64,000 bases of DNA, taken from assembly GCA_947466425.1 (NCBI GenBank), contig CANIBZ010000011.1, positions 1 to 64,000 of the forward strand. The letters are read 5' to 3'. Made by a program: the position numbers and the translations under genes. Under the pieces are notes generated by a model. The model did not search any database, was not told where the DNA came from, and saw nothing but the letters and a program-made list of their open reading frames with translations. The DNA comes from Flavobacteriales bacterium. Its GTDB lineage: Bacteria; Bacteroidota; Bacteroidia; Flavobacteriales_D; Sanyastnellaceae. Shown piece by piece: positions 44,577 to 53,472 of the stretch. The stretch's first letter is position 1; each line of letters opens with the position of its first letter.

Positions 44577-45671
44577 ATGACTGATATTTCAAAAAACTAC
44601 TGCGTAATCATGGCAGGCGGAATTGGTTCAAGATTCTGGCCTATGAGTCGCACCGCTTTTCCAAAGCAGTTTCACGATATTCTTGGAACCGGACGCACGC
44701 TTATTCAAATGACGTACGATCGTTTTCTTCCCCTGGTTCCGAAAGAAAATATTTTAGTAGTCACGAACGAAAGATACAAGGCACTTGTGTTAGAGCAATT
44801 GCCAGATCTAAAGCCAGAGCAAGTGTTGTGTGAACCTTTTATGCGCAATACCGCGCCGTGTGTGGCTTATTCAGCCTTCTGGATAGCAGAGCGCACGCCC
44901 GATGCAAACATCGTTGTTGCACCAAGCGATCACCTAATCACACGCGAGGCTTCGTTCATTGAAGACATTCAAATCAGTATGAATCAAGCGAACAAATCGG
45001 GTAACCTCGTAACGCTTGGAATTAAACCAACTCGTCCTGATACTGGATACGGATATATTCAATGGGCCGATGCAAAGGAAGTAGACAACGATCGTGTGAA
45101 GAAAGTAAAAACCTTTACCGAGAAACCGAATTTGGAATTGGCGAAGGACTTTATTGAAAGCGGCGATTTCTATTGGAACTCAGGAATCTTTGTTTGGAAT
45201 TTACCTTCAATTATGAAGGCTTTCCAAAACCATCTTCCAGAAATGTATTCTCAATTCGAAGAAGGAAAAGGGAAATACGGAACTGCAGAAGAAGCGGCAT
45301 TCATAAACAACATGTACAGCAGTTGCGAAAACATCAGTATCGATTACGGTATTATGGAAAAAGCAAAAAATGTAAATGTGGTGTTAAGCGATTTCGGATG
45401 GAGTGACCTCGGTACTTGGGGTTCATTGCATACGCAATTGGAAACAGACGAACACAACAACGGCGTAGTAGGAGAGAATGTAATGCTCTACAACTGTTCA
45501 GACAGTGTTGTGCACGTAGGTAGCGAAAAGTTGGTTGTGCTTCATGGACTAAACGGATACATTGTGGTAGACACAGGTGTTTCATTGTTGGTCTGCAAAA
45601 AGGAAGACGAACAAAAGATTAAGCAATTCGTTAACGACATTAAACTGAATAAAGGCGAATCATGGGTATAG
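44577..45671 (+). CDS. manC: Mannose-1-phosphate guanylyltransferase
   Basis: A 364-residue nucleotidyltransferase that makes GDP-mannose from mannose 1-phosphate and GTP, a precursor of surface polysaccharides. Seen: the pyrophosphorylase signature GGIGSRFWPMSRTAFPKQF near the N-terminus, APSDHLI, FTEKPNLELA and GDFYWNSGIFVW. It is a single-domain form without the C-terminal phosphomannose isomerase. Its last ten bases overlap the TonB_C protein gene. It probably supplies the polysaccharide genes elsewhere in the window. Confidence 0.94.
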   Translation: MTDISKNYCVIMAGGIGSRFWPMSRTAFPKQFHDILGTGRTLIQMTYDRFLPLVPKENILVVTNERYKALVLEQLPDLKPEQVLCEPFMRNTAPCVAYSAFWIAERTPDANIVVAPSDHLITREASFIEDIQISMNQANKSGNLVTLGIKPTRPDTGYGYIQWADAKEVDNDRVKKVKTFTEKPNLELAKDFIESGDFYWNSGIFVWNLPSIMKAFQNHLPEMYSQFEEGKGKYGTAEEAAFINNMYSSCENISIDYGIMEKAKNVNVVLSDFGWSDLGTWGSLHTQLETDEHNNGVVGENVMLYNCSDSVVHVGSEKLVVLHGLNGYIVVDTGVSLLVCKKEDEQKIKQFVNDIKLNKGESWV

Positions 45672-46114
45672 TGAAATATATCTTTTCGTTGTTGTTTGTT
45701 GTGAGTGCTTTTTATTGCGCAGCACAACCCGACCCGTATCCAATACCACCCCCACCACCTCCAGTAGGTGATCCATTTCAAATTGAAGAGCCGTTGGTTT
45801 TTCCTGAGGTTATGCCCGTTTATCCAGGAGGAGAGACACAAATGTTTAAAGACGTGGCTATGGCTATGATTTATCCTCCGATCTGTTTGGAAAATGAATT
45901 TCAAGGGAGAGTGTTTGTTCAGTTTGTGGTTGAAAAAAATGGTAAAATTTCCAATGTGAAAATTTTACGTCAGCCGGAAGGAGACTTAGGGAAAATGTTG
46001 GGAAATGAGGCCATTCGTGTGGTTAAGAATTTGAAAGAGTTTACACCGGGATCTTTGAATGGTGAACCGAAAAGAGTCGTTATGACTTTGCCCATTGTTT
46101 TTAAGATGAAATAA
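45662..46114 (+). CDS. Periplasmic TonB_C-domain protein
   Basis: A 150-residue protein with a cleavable signal peptide (about residues 1-22), a short Pro-rich segment with a run of prolines, and a C-terminal TonB_C-type domain: YPPICLENEFQGRVFVQFVV, KNGKISNVKILR and FTPGSLNGEPKRVVMTLPIVF. Unlike a classic TonB it has no retained inner-membrane anchor, so it should be free in the periplasm (or lipidated at Cys near residue 19). Such stand-alone domains are frequent in Bacteroidota, and a role in energy transduction is uncertain. It overlaps manC by 10 bp and precedes hutH by five. Confidence 0.8.
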   Translation: MGIVKYIFSLLFVVSAFYCAAQPDPYPIPPPPPPVGDPFQIEEPLVFPEVMPVYPGGETQMFKDVAMAMIYPPICLENEFQGRVFVQFVVEKNGKISNVKILRQPEGDLGKMLGNEAIRVVKNLKEFTPGSLNGEPKRVVMTLPIVFKMK

Positions 46115-46119
46115 TTTCT

Positions 46120-47604
46120 ATGAGTAATAATTTAATCCTTTGCCCGAACGAAGAATGGGTGTTGAACGACTTAGTAGCTGTAAGAACAGGTGAAACGAAA
46201 GTTTCACTTTCTGATTTGGCGAAGGAAAAAATTCAAGCCTGTAGAACTTTTTTAGACTCGTATTTGGAAACAAGCGAGAATCCAGTTTACGGAATTAACA
46301 CCGGTTTCGGATCGCTTTGCAACACCGAAATTTCGATGGAAGATTTAAATCTTCTTCAAAACAATTTGCTTCGTTCACACGCCTGTGGAATGGGTGATCA
46401 AGTACCTGAAGAAATTGTTAGACTCATGCTTGTGTTGAAGGCAAAGAGCTTGTCGCACGGACACAGCGGTGTTCAATTGTCAACCGTTGAGTTGTTGTTG
46501 GAATTCTATCACCGAAACATTTTACCAATCGTTTTCACGCAGGGTTCATTAGGAGCAAGCGGAGATCTTTCGCCTCTTTCACATCTATGTCTTCCGTTAA
46601 TTGGTGAAGGGAAAGTGATGTACAAAGGATACGAACGCAATGCAGCCGATGTCTTGAAAGAAGAGGGATTGAAGCCCATTGCGCTTCAATCGAAAGAGGG
46701 CTTAGCGCTCATCAACGGAACGCAATTCATGTTGGCGTATTCAGTAGAGAATTTAATTCGTGCTGAACATTTGTTCGACAAGGCCATAAACATTGCGGCC
46801 ATGTCTGTAGATGCGTTCGATGCACGTCCTGAACCTTTTATAGATTTAACGCATCGTGTGAGAAATCAAGAAGGGCAGCAGATTGTAGCTATTGCCATGC
46901 AAGACGCTTTGAAAGGAAGTGAAATTCAAGTTCAGAAAAAAGCGCACGTTCAAGACCCGTATTCATTCCGTTGCATACCGCAAGTGTTGGGTGCTTCGCA
47001 TGATGCGATCTCCTATGTGCTTTCCATTATAGAAAGAGAAATCAATGCGGTTACAGATAATCCAATTATTTTTCCGGAAGAAAATCAGATTATCTCTGGT
47101 GGAAATTTCCACGGACAACCTCTTGCATTGAGCATGGATTTTTTAGCCATTGCTTTGGCGGAAGTGGCGAGCATTTCGGAAAGAAGAACGTACAAACTTA
47201 TTTCGGGTCAACGTGGTTTACCCTCTTTCTTGGTGAAAGACGCAGGACTGAACAGCGGCTTCATGATTCCTCAATATGCGGCAGCGTCTATAGTGAGTCA
47301 GAACAAACAACTCTGCACGCCTTCAAGTGTAGACACCATAGACAGCAGCAACGGTCAAGAAGACCACGTGAGCATGGGTGCGAACGGCGCAACGAAATGC
47401 TACCAAGTGGTGAAAAATCTTCAGTCTGTATTAGCCATTGAGTTGCTGAACGCAGCGCAAGGCCTTGACTTTAGAAGACCACTTAAGTCTTCCATTCCGG
47501 TAGAAACACTTCATTCTGAAATTAGAAAAGTCATTCCACATTACGTGCAAGACAGATATCAGCATGCCGACATGGAATTGTCTTTTCAGTTGATTGGTCT
47601 TTGA
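46120..47604 (+). CDS. hutH: Histidine ammonia-lyase
   Basis: A 494-residue MIO-dependent lyase that deaminates histidine to urocanate. The self-cyclising Ala-Ser-Gly triad is present in GSLGASGDLSPLSHL, with the family motifs YGINTGFGSL, NGTQFML, DNPIIF, and QEDHVSMGANGATK. MIO ammonia-lyases with other specificities are related, but length and SSNGQEDH favour histidine. The other hut genes are not near. It follows the TonB_C gene and is convergent, by two bases, with the T9SS protein gene. Confidence 0.9.
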   Translation: MSNNLILCPNEEWVLNDLVAVRTGETKVSLSDLAKEKIQACRTFLDSYLETSENPVYGINTGFGSLCNTEISMEDLNLLQNNLLRSHACGMGDQVPEEIVRLMLVLKAKSLSHGHSGVQLSTVELLLEFYHRNILPIVFTQGSLGASGDLSPLSHLCLPLIGEGKVMYKGYERNAADVLKEEGLKPIALQSKEGLALINGTQFMLAYSVENLIRAEHLFDKAINIAAMSVDAFDARPEPFIDLTHRVRNQEGQQIVAIAMQDALKGSEIQVQKKAHVQDPYSFRCIPQVLGASHDAISYVLSIIEREINAVTDNPIIFPEENQIISGGNFHGQPLALSMDFLAIALAEVASISERRTYKLISGQRGLPSFLVKDAGLNSGFMIPQYAAASIVSQNKQLCTPSSVDTIDSSNGQEDHVSMGANGATKCYQVVKNLQSVLAIELLNAAQGLDFRRPLKSSIPVETLHSEIRKVIPHYVQDRYQHADMELSFQLIGL

Positions 47605-47606
47605 AC

Positions 47607-49325
47607 TTAATGTTCAATCAATAAATTTCTGTTCAGAATAGTCTGTCCTTTTTTCAATTGAAGAATGTAGATTCCTGAAGGCAATTCTTCAACGGAGAGC
47701 TCTCGCTTCAGTTGACCTTTATTCCAACGTTTAACTTCTTGCCCTGTTGCCGTGAAAATTCTCGCGTCATCGAAATTGGTCGATTGAGAAATCGTGAAAT
47801 GGTCGCGCGCAGGTTGCGGGAAAATTTGAATGTTCGTTTCCAATTCATTCACAGATGTCAGTGTGGTGAAATTTTCTGTTTGAATAGCACAACCATTCAC
47901 ATCTGAAATAATGCAATAACTCGTGAATACTTCCGGAATGAATGTGTCTTCATTGGTATCTCCGTGCACCCAGTTCCATGAATAGGGTGGTGTACCTCCG
48001 TATGTGGTCATTTGCACTTCACCGACACCTAATCCGTCTGGAATAAATAATTCTATGGAATAGCTCAACGTGTCCGGTTCGTTCACGGTAACTGTTTCCT
48101 GATATTGACATCCATTCGCATCGGTGATGATTGTTGAATAATCTCCAGCATACAAGTAGATGGCACTGCTCTCAAAATTCAAAGGGTCGTAATTCCAACT
48201 GTAAGAATAAGGTGCTGTTCCGCCTTGTATATTATGGAAAATCCATCCGCCTAGATCGCCGTGACAAGCGACATCGTGCACATCTGGAGTATTTGTTATT
48301 GCAGCAGGTTCGAAAATGGTGTCAATAACAAGGACCGAACATCCATTCGAGTCATAAACGTCAGCGATGTATATCCCCGCGCATATATTGGATAGATTAT
48401 TACCTCCAACAGAACCATCACTCCAGTATATAACGTAAGGCCCTGTGCCTGAAATTATATTAAGATTTATACTTCCATCGCAAAGTCCGAAACAAGAAAC
48501 ATCGGTTGTTGTAGTCTCAATTTGAAGTGGGGTGAAATTGAACAACTCAACAGGAAGAGCAACGGTGTTCCCAACGTTGTCTGTCACAGTTGCAATGTAA
48601 TTTCCAGGTCCGCCATTAATAATGGAGCCAGTATTGCCGTTTTGCCAAACAACAGTGTAAGGAGCTTCTCCACCGGATATGCTAAGCGTTATAGTCCCTA
48701 TTCCATTGTTCGAACACGAGGGCTGAATAACGTCGTTACTTACTTGAAGCGCAGGATAAATGGTAAGCGAGGTAGAATTTGTAGCGTCACCCGCAGTTGA
48801 GCCTGATCCATTAACTACGTTGCCACTTGCGTAAAAAGTTATAGCCTCGTTAAGACTTTGCGATGCGGTCCAACTGAATTGGAAAACATTGTTTGAGGTG
48901 ACACCGTTGTGCTCGAGGTATGTCCTTCCAGTAAAAGCGTTTTGAACCGTAATTGTTTTTTGCTTCACGTTAGTTGCCAAGCTGCTATATCCGTTTATTG
49001 GTGAATTGTCGGCAGAGGTTAATGCTGTGAATTGGAATCCATATCCGAATGGACTTCCCATGGCGTTATTAACGGTAACTTTAACAGTGTAGGTATTGCC
49101 AGGAAAAAATTGAGTCGTTGGAACAGTCGCACCCTGCGCAAACATCTGAACAGTTACCGAAGCACTGTAGTTTCCTCCGTTGTGGCATTGACCACAAGTG
49201 GTTTCTCCAGGTGCACCCGTATTTCCTGAATTAGCTACTGTTGCTCTTCCGTTGCTATTCGAAGCGAAAATGAAATAACCTATTGCACAAACAAATAGAA
49301 TTTGAATCCAACGTAAACGGTTCAT
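47607..49325 (-). CDS. T9SS type A secreted protein with CxxCH motif and SprB-type repeats
   Basis: A 572-residue exported protein. After a signal peptide (to about residue 22) comes a choice-of-anchor-type domain containing CGQCH (Cys44-Cys47-His48), a heme c attachment pattern, then a beta-domain (to about 185). Four SprB-like repeats follow (about 205-480), each with the G-G-x-x-P-Y-x-x-x-W core: GGEAPYTVVW, SGTGPYVIYW, GGTAPYSYSW, GGTPPYSWNW. The last 80 residues are a type A sorting domain (IQIFPQPARDHFTI ... LPSGIYILQLKKGQ), so it would be exported by the Type IX system and anchored or released at the cell surface. It may serve adhesion or gliding. Confidence 0.85.
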   Translation of the reverse strand: MNRLRWIQILFVCAIGYFIFASNSNGRATVANSGNTGAPGETTCGQCHNGGNYSASVTVQMFAQGATVPTTQFFPGNTYTVKVTVNNAMGSPFGYGFQFTALTSADNSPINGYSSLATNVKQKTITVQNAFTGRTYLEHNGVTSNNVFQFSWTASQSLNEAITFYASGNVVNGSGSTAGDATNSTSLTIYPALQVSNDVIQPSCSNNGIGTITLSISGGEAPYTVVWQNGNTGSIINGGPGNYIATVTDNVGNTVALPVELFNFTPLQIETTTTDVSCFGLCDGSINLNIISGTGPYVIYWSDGSVGGNNLSNICAGIYIADVYDSNGCSVLVIDTIFEPAAITNTPDVHDVACHGDLGGWIFHNIQGGTAPYSYSWNYDPLNFESSAIYLYAGDYSTIITDANGCQYQETVTVNEPDTLSYSIELFIPDGLGVGEVQMTTYGGTPPYSWNWVHGDTNEDTFIPEVFTSYCIISDVNGCAIQTENFTTLTSVNELETNIQIFPQPARDHFTISQSTNFDDARIFTATGQEVKRWNKGQLKRELSVEELPSGIYILQLKKGQTILNRNLLIEH

Positions 49326-49365
49326 GAGATTTTTTTGTTAAGATAAGGAAAGTTGTAATGAACAA

Positions 49366-50775
49366 TTACTTCCCACTCCCTTTTAACACAATCACAACGG
49401 TGTAAAAGAGAATCTTTATGTCCATGGCTAACGACATGTTTTCGAGATACAAGAGATCGTAACGCAAGCGTTGAACCATTTCTTCAACGTTTTCTGCGTA
49501 GCCATATTTCACCTGTCCCCACGATGTAATACCAGGACGAATACGATGAAGCTTTTGGTAGTGAGGATTTATCTTCGAAATCTGATCAATATAGAATTGG
49601 CGCTCAGGTCGTGGTCCAACAAGTGCCATATCTCCGGCTAAAACATTCCAGAATTGAGGCAATTCATCGAAGCGTGTTTTCCGAAGAAATTTGCCAAATT
49701 TGGTAATTCGAGAATCATGTGTTGAACTCAATTGCGGACCTAATTTTTCCGCGTCGGTGAACATACTTCTGAATTTAATTATCTGAAAAGGAATTCCATT
49801 TCTTCCAATTCTTTCTTGAAAAAAGAAGATCGTTCCTCGTGATGTAGATTTCACAAGTCCGGAAATAATAAGCAGCAGGGGCGATAAAACGAGGAGTGCA
49901 ATAGCACTTAAAAAAATGTCAAGAATTCGTTTGATACTGAATTGCCAACTCGGCATTAAAAGCGTATTCAAGCGAATTAGAGGAACTCCGAAAATGCTCG
50001 TCATCTTCACATTTCCAGATAAAATATCGAAGGTGTCTGGAATAATGTTTATGCGAACATTGTAGTTTTCCAAAAGAGCTAAAATATTTTCTAATTCTTT
50101 GTGGTCGCCACTTTCAACAGAGAGAATCACTTCTTCAATTTGATGCTCTTCAATAATGGTCGGTAAACTTGGGTATTTCCCGAAAAGGGGCAGACTCGCA
50201 GAGAGCTGCTCATCCGCTCCGTTTATCTTAAGGTAACCTTTAAATAAAAAACCAGGTGATTTTTTTAAATGGGTTATCTCGTCTACAAGCTGCAACGCAC
50301 GCGCGTTTCCGCCAACGATAAGGGTTGGGAATCCCCATTTGCGAGACTGGATTTTTTTAACGGTTCTTGAAGTAATAGTAATTCTAAGTATCAAGGTTAG
50401 ACCTAAATGCACCAACAAAAGAAATCCAAAAGTGGTGTAGTAATAATTGTAATTGGGAAGCTCATCGTCTAACAAAAACAAAAAGAAGATGACGGTGTTG
50501 CCAATTAATGAGGTGGCTAAAATTTGTCCAATTTCGCGTAATCGGTGTCTTCGCAATACATCGGAATACATGCCCCACATGGCGTAAAAACAAATCCAAC
50601 CGAGGGGAATGAATATTAGCGCAGCGAAAAAATTGGTGTCGGTATGAAATCCTAAATCATAACCGTATTTGATTGCTTCGAATTTTTTTCGGAGAACATA
50701 AAGACTCGTCCACGCGGAAGCTGCAGCAATCCAATCTGCGGCGACATATGAAAATATGATTCCTTTATTCTTCAA
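49366..50775 (-). CDS. Undecaprenyl-phosphate glycosylphosphotransferase (WcaJ/PglC type)
   Basis: A 469-residue polyprenyl glycosylphosphotransferase that starts exopolysaccharide or glycan assembly by transferring a sugar 1-phosphate to undecaprenyl phosphate. Seen: four N-terminal helices (about 8-115), a CoA-binding-like Rossmann domain (GGNARALQLVDEI, about 155-265), a re-entrant helix (about 285-310) and the catalytic domain with FFFQERIGRNGIPFQIIKFR and KTRFDELPQFWNVLAGDM, VGPRPE. It lies downstream of the lipoprotein gene by 17 bp. It is the probable first enzyme for the polysaccharide handled by Wzz and the ligase at 33837-36305. Confidence 0.93.
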   Translation of the reverse strand: MKNKGIIFSYVAADWIAAASAWTSLYVLRKKFEAIKYGYDLGFHTDTNFFAALIFIPLGWICFYAMWGMYSDVLRRHRLREIGQILATSLIGNTVIFFLFLLDDELPNYNYYYTTFGFLLLVHLGLTLILRITITSRTVKKIQSRKWGFPTLIVGGNARALQLVDEITHLKKSPGFLFKGYLKINGADEQLSASLPLFGKYPSLPTIIEEHQIEEVILSVESGDHKELENILALLENYNVRINIIPDTFDILSGNVKMTSIFGVPLIRLNTLLMPSWQFSIKRILDIFLSAIALLVLSPLLLIISGLVKSTSRGTIFFFQERIGRNGIPFQIIKFRSMFTDAEKLGPQLSSTHDSRITKFGKFLRKTRFDELPQFWNVLAGDMALVGPRPERQFYIDQISKINPHYQKLHRIRPGITSWGQVKYGYAENVEEMVQRLRYDLLYLENMSLAMDIKILFYTVVIVLKGSGK

Positions 50776-50792
50776 ATTCTATTCACCCTTCA

Positions 50793-51659
50793 CTACCAAG
50801 TCACCCACTTCAAATTGTCTAGAAAAATGTTTACCGGAGTAGTAGCGTTTGAAGGTATGGCTTCAATATATAATTCATGAAATTGAGCAGTTGGGTTTTG
50901 CTGAAGCACATATCCAAAGTCAATGTATATCTTTTTCCAAACGGGCGAAAGCCCATCACCACTTGATGTCGGATTAATAATAAGTGCAAGGTTCTTAGAT
51001 GCGATGCCGCCAGTAGTTGTAATGAATCCAACAGAAAACGTATTGTTGCTGCTGTAATTCATTTCGAGAAAGACATTGTTACCGCTTGTGTAATAGAGGT
51101 TGTCGTCGTCTTTGTAATACAAGTGACTCATTCCAACGTCTATGTGTCCCCAACCGCTCCTGTTTCCTTCAAAGACTTGAGAAGCTTGGTTGGTTACTGA
51201 AAAGTTGCCGTTGTTTGTTCCTGTTTGAACTAAAAAGTTTCCTCCTTCAAATCCTTTTTCTGAGATAACCGCTTGGTTGTAATAGGAAAAATGCGGGATG
51301 AGTGTATCTACCTGGAAGGCAGAGATGGTCAGGGTTGTATCGAAGGGCGCGTAAAACGGATAACGAATTCGTGTGTTAGAGATTCCGTTGTTTTTAATTC
51401 CTGGAAATATTCGAATGTCGGTTGTACCGAGATCTAAAATTGGGATTTTTGCGGGCAAGTCATAAACACCCAAACTTTGATCCTTAGCGTAAACCCACAC
51501 TTCGGTTATTGATTCGCTTGATGTACCTTGATTAAGATTTGCTTGAAAGGTAAATGACGGGATATACAAATACGCAGGCGCTTTTTCCTCTGGATTTATA
51601 ATATCACATCCTTGAAGAACAAGAACGAATAGGGCTATAAAAAAAACTATTGGTTTCAA
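50793..51659 (-). CDS. Hypothetical lipoprotein
   Basis: A 288-residue lipoprotein (lipobox VLQGC, Cys18) that I do not recognise as a named family. The mature protein is beta-rich and low in Cys, with segments such as TEVWVYAKDQSLGVYDLPAKIPI and a C-terminal half (GGNFLVQTG to FLDNLKWVTW) that resembles carbohydrate-binding or jelly-roll modules with ending FLDNLKW, common in surface glycan-binding domains. It is 17 bp upstream of the glycosylphosphotransferase on the same strand, which supports a role in surface polysaccharide handling, but that is inference. Confidence 0.7.
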   Translation of the reverse strand: MKPIVFFIALFVLVLQGCDIINPEEKAPAYLYIPSFTFQANLNQGTSSESITEVWVYAKDQSLGVYDLPAKIPILDLGTTDIRIFPGIKNNGISNTRIRYPFYAPFDTTLTISAFQVDTLIPHFSYYNQAVISEKGFEGGNFLVQTGTNNGNFSVTNQASQVFEGNRSGWGHIDVGMSHLYYKDDDNLYYTSGNNVFLEMNYSSNNTFSVGFITTTGGIASKNLALIINPTSSGDGLSPVWKKIYIDFGYVLQQNPTAQFHELYIEAIPSNATTPVNIFLDNLKWVTW

Positions 51660-51756
51660 TCGGCGTGTTTTGGGTTGCGAATATACATTCGCATCAAAAA
51701 GGTTAGACTGAGAAACGGAAGAAAAGTGAGATTATTGCTTAAGAGAAAAATCAGGC

Positions 51757-52701
51757 TTAATCTTCGGAAGTAAACACGCTCTGTCTAATTTTTTCCGCTA
51801 TCATTTCTGCTACAGCCAATGCTTTGTGTCCGTCTTCAAGTGATACTGTTGGTTCTGATTGACGCAAGACGGCTTCACCGAAACTCGTTAACTCTTGCTT
51901 CAATGCATTGGTATCTGAAACTAAAAGACTTTTTTTAGTGATTTCATTTTCTTCGTTTTCACGAAGAAGTTCATAGCTATGTGCTGTCTTGTTCAGAAAA
52001 TCTGAAACATAACAAGCATCTTTTTGATAGAAGCGCATTTTGCGCATGGAGTCTGTGCCCACACGACTGGCAGTAAGATTCGCAACGCAGCCATTGTCTA
52101 ATTCAATGCGGGCATTCGCAATGTCTATGTGTGGCGTAAGAACTGACGCCCCATTGGCCGAAACCCTTCGAACATTTGCCTGAGTAACTGCAAGGACTAA
52201 ATCAATATCGTGAATCATAACATCAAGAATGACAGAGACGTCGTTGTTTCTTCCTTTGAATTGACTCAATCGGTGTGCTTCAATGTACTTGGTGTTTTCA
52301 AGAAGCGATGAAACGGCTACGAATGCTGGATTGAATCGCTCAATGTGTCCCACTTGAGCAATGACTTGGGCTTCTTTAGCGAGTTTAATTAAGCGGTTGC
52401 TTTCTTCTAAGGTTGAAGTAATGGGCTTTTCAATGAATACGTGTTTCAGATTGCGAATGGCATTGGAAGCACATTGGAAATGCGAAGGCGTGCTGGAAAC
52501 AACGTCCACAACATCTACTTCGTGAATAAGCGCATCGAGGCTATGACAAGGCTCAATGCCAAAGCGCGCTGCGGCTTCTTTCGCAGCTTTTATATCTGGA
52601 TCGAAAAAATGAATGGACTGAAACAATTCCGGTAATTCCGAAAGCACCTGCATGTGAATCTTCCCTAAGTAACCCGTCCCTAAAACTCCTATTTTCAACA
52701 T
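51757..52701 (-). CDS. Gfo/Idh/MocA-family oxidoreductase
   Basis: A 314-residue NAD(P)-dependent oxidoreductase. Seen: the Rossmann GVLGTGYLGKIHMQ at the start, the DVVDVVSSTPSHF and EKPI segments and the catalytic region DVMIHDIDLVLAV with the conserved His. Family members act on sugars or sugar nucleotides, often making rare sugars for surface glycans. I use the ATG at 52701, as the Rossmann motif then begins at residue 4; a longer in-frame reading overlaps pcm on the other strand. It is divergent from pcm and 97 bp before the lipoprotein. Confidence 0.88.
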   Translation of the reverse strand: MLKIGVLGTGYLGKIHMQVLSELPELFQSIHFFDPDIKAAKEAAARFGIEPCHSLDALIHEVDVVDVVSSTPSHFQCASNAIRNLKHVFIEKPITSTLEESNRLIKLAKEAQVIAQVGHIERFNPAFVAVSSLLENTKYIEAHRLSQFKGRNNDVSVILDVMIHDIDLVLAVTQANVRRVSANGASVLTPHIDIANARIELDNGCVANLTASRVGTDSMRKMRFYQKDACYVSDFLNKTAHSYELLRENEENEITKKSLLVSDTNALKQELTSFGEAVLRQSEPTVSLEDGHKALAVAEMIAEKIRQSVFTSED

Positions 52702-52812
52702 AAATAATTCTCTTCTTATGCAAATGTGATTGAAATTGATGTCGACATCACTTCGTTGATTTTTACTTTTCAACACTGAAAAGCGGATGAAATAGTCCCG
52801 TACCTTGGCGGT

Positions 52813-53469
52813 ATGATTGAGGATAACTACAGGCATAAAGGATTGAGGAGAAAATTAGTGGAGGAACTGCTCGAGAAGGGAATTACAGATACTCGCGTGA
52901 TAGACGCCATGAACAAAGTGCCTAGGCATGCTTTTTTAACAAGTGCTTTTGTAGAATTGGCCTATGAGAACAAGGCCCTTCCCATAGGGGCGGAGCAGAC
53001 CATATCTGCACCGTATACCGTAGCTTTTCAAAGTCAACTTCTAGATGTAGAAAAGGGAATGAAGGTTTTGGAAATAGGAACCGGATCTGGATATCAGACT
53101 TCTGTCCTTTGTGAAATGGGTGCGAAGGTTTATTCCATTGAAAGACAGAAATTGCTTTTCGATACATCGAAAAAACTGTTAGCCGAAATGGGCTACAAAT
53201 GCCACTTGGCTTACGGAGATGGCTACAAAGGAATTCCGGTATTTGCTCCATACGATAGAATAATCATTACTTGCGCAATACCTGTTGTTCCTGAAGAACT
53301 ACTCATGCAAATGAAGCCGGGTGGGAAGCTAGTTATGCCTTTCGGAGAAGGAGATAAACAGGAAATGACGCTTATTCAAGAAGACGCTGAAGGAAATTTC
53401 CAAAACACCTATTTCGGAGAGTTTTCGTTTGTTCCCATGCTAGAAAAAAGAAGCAATACGAAATCGTGA
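52813..53469 (+). CDS. pcm: Protein-L-isoaspartate O-methyltransferase
   Basis: A 218-residue SAM-dependent methyltransferase that starts repair of L-isoaspartyl damage in proteins. Seen: the substrate-side motifs MNKVPRHAF and QTISAPYTVA, SAM motif I VLEIGTGSGYQTSVL and the later DRIIITCAIPVVPEELL and MKPGGKLVMPFG. The N-terminus lacks a signal peptide. A weak -7-like sequence (TACCTTGG) ends four bases before the ATG, suggesting a short leader. It is convergent with the FAH-family gene, three bases away. Confidence 0.95.
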   Translation: MIEDNYRHKGLRRKLVEELLEKGITDTRVIDAMNKVPRHAFLTSAFVELAYENKALPIGAEQTISAPYTVAFQSQLLDVEKGMKVLEIGTGSGYQTSVLCEMGAKVYSIERQKLLFDTSKKLLAEMGYKCHLAYGDGYKGIPVFAPYDRIIITCAIPVVPEELLMQMKPGGKLVMPFGEGDKQEMTLIQEDAEGNFQNTYFGEFSFVPMLEKRSNTKS

Positions 53470-53472
53470 ATC

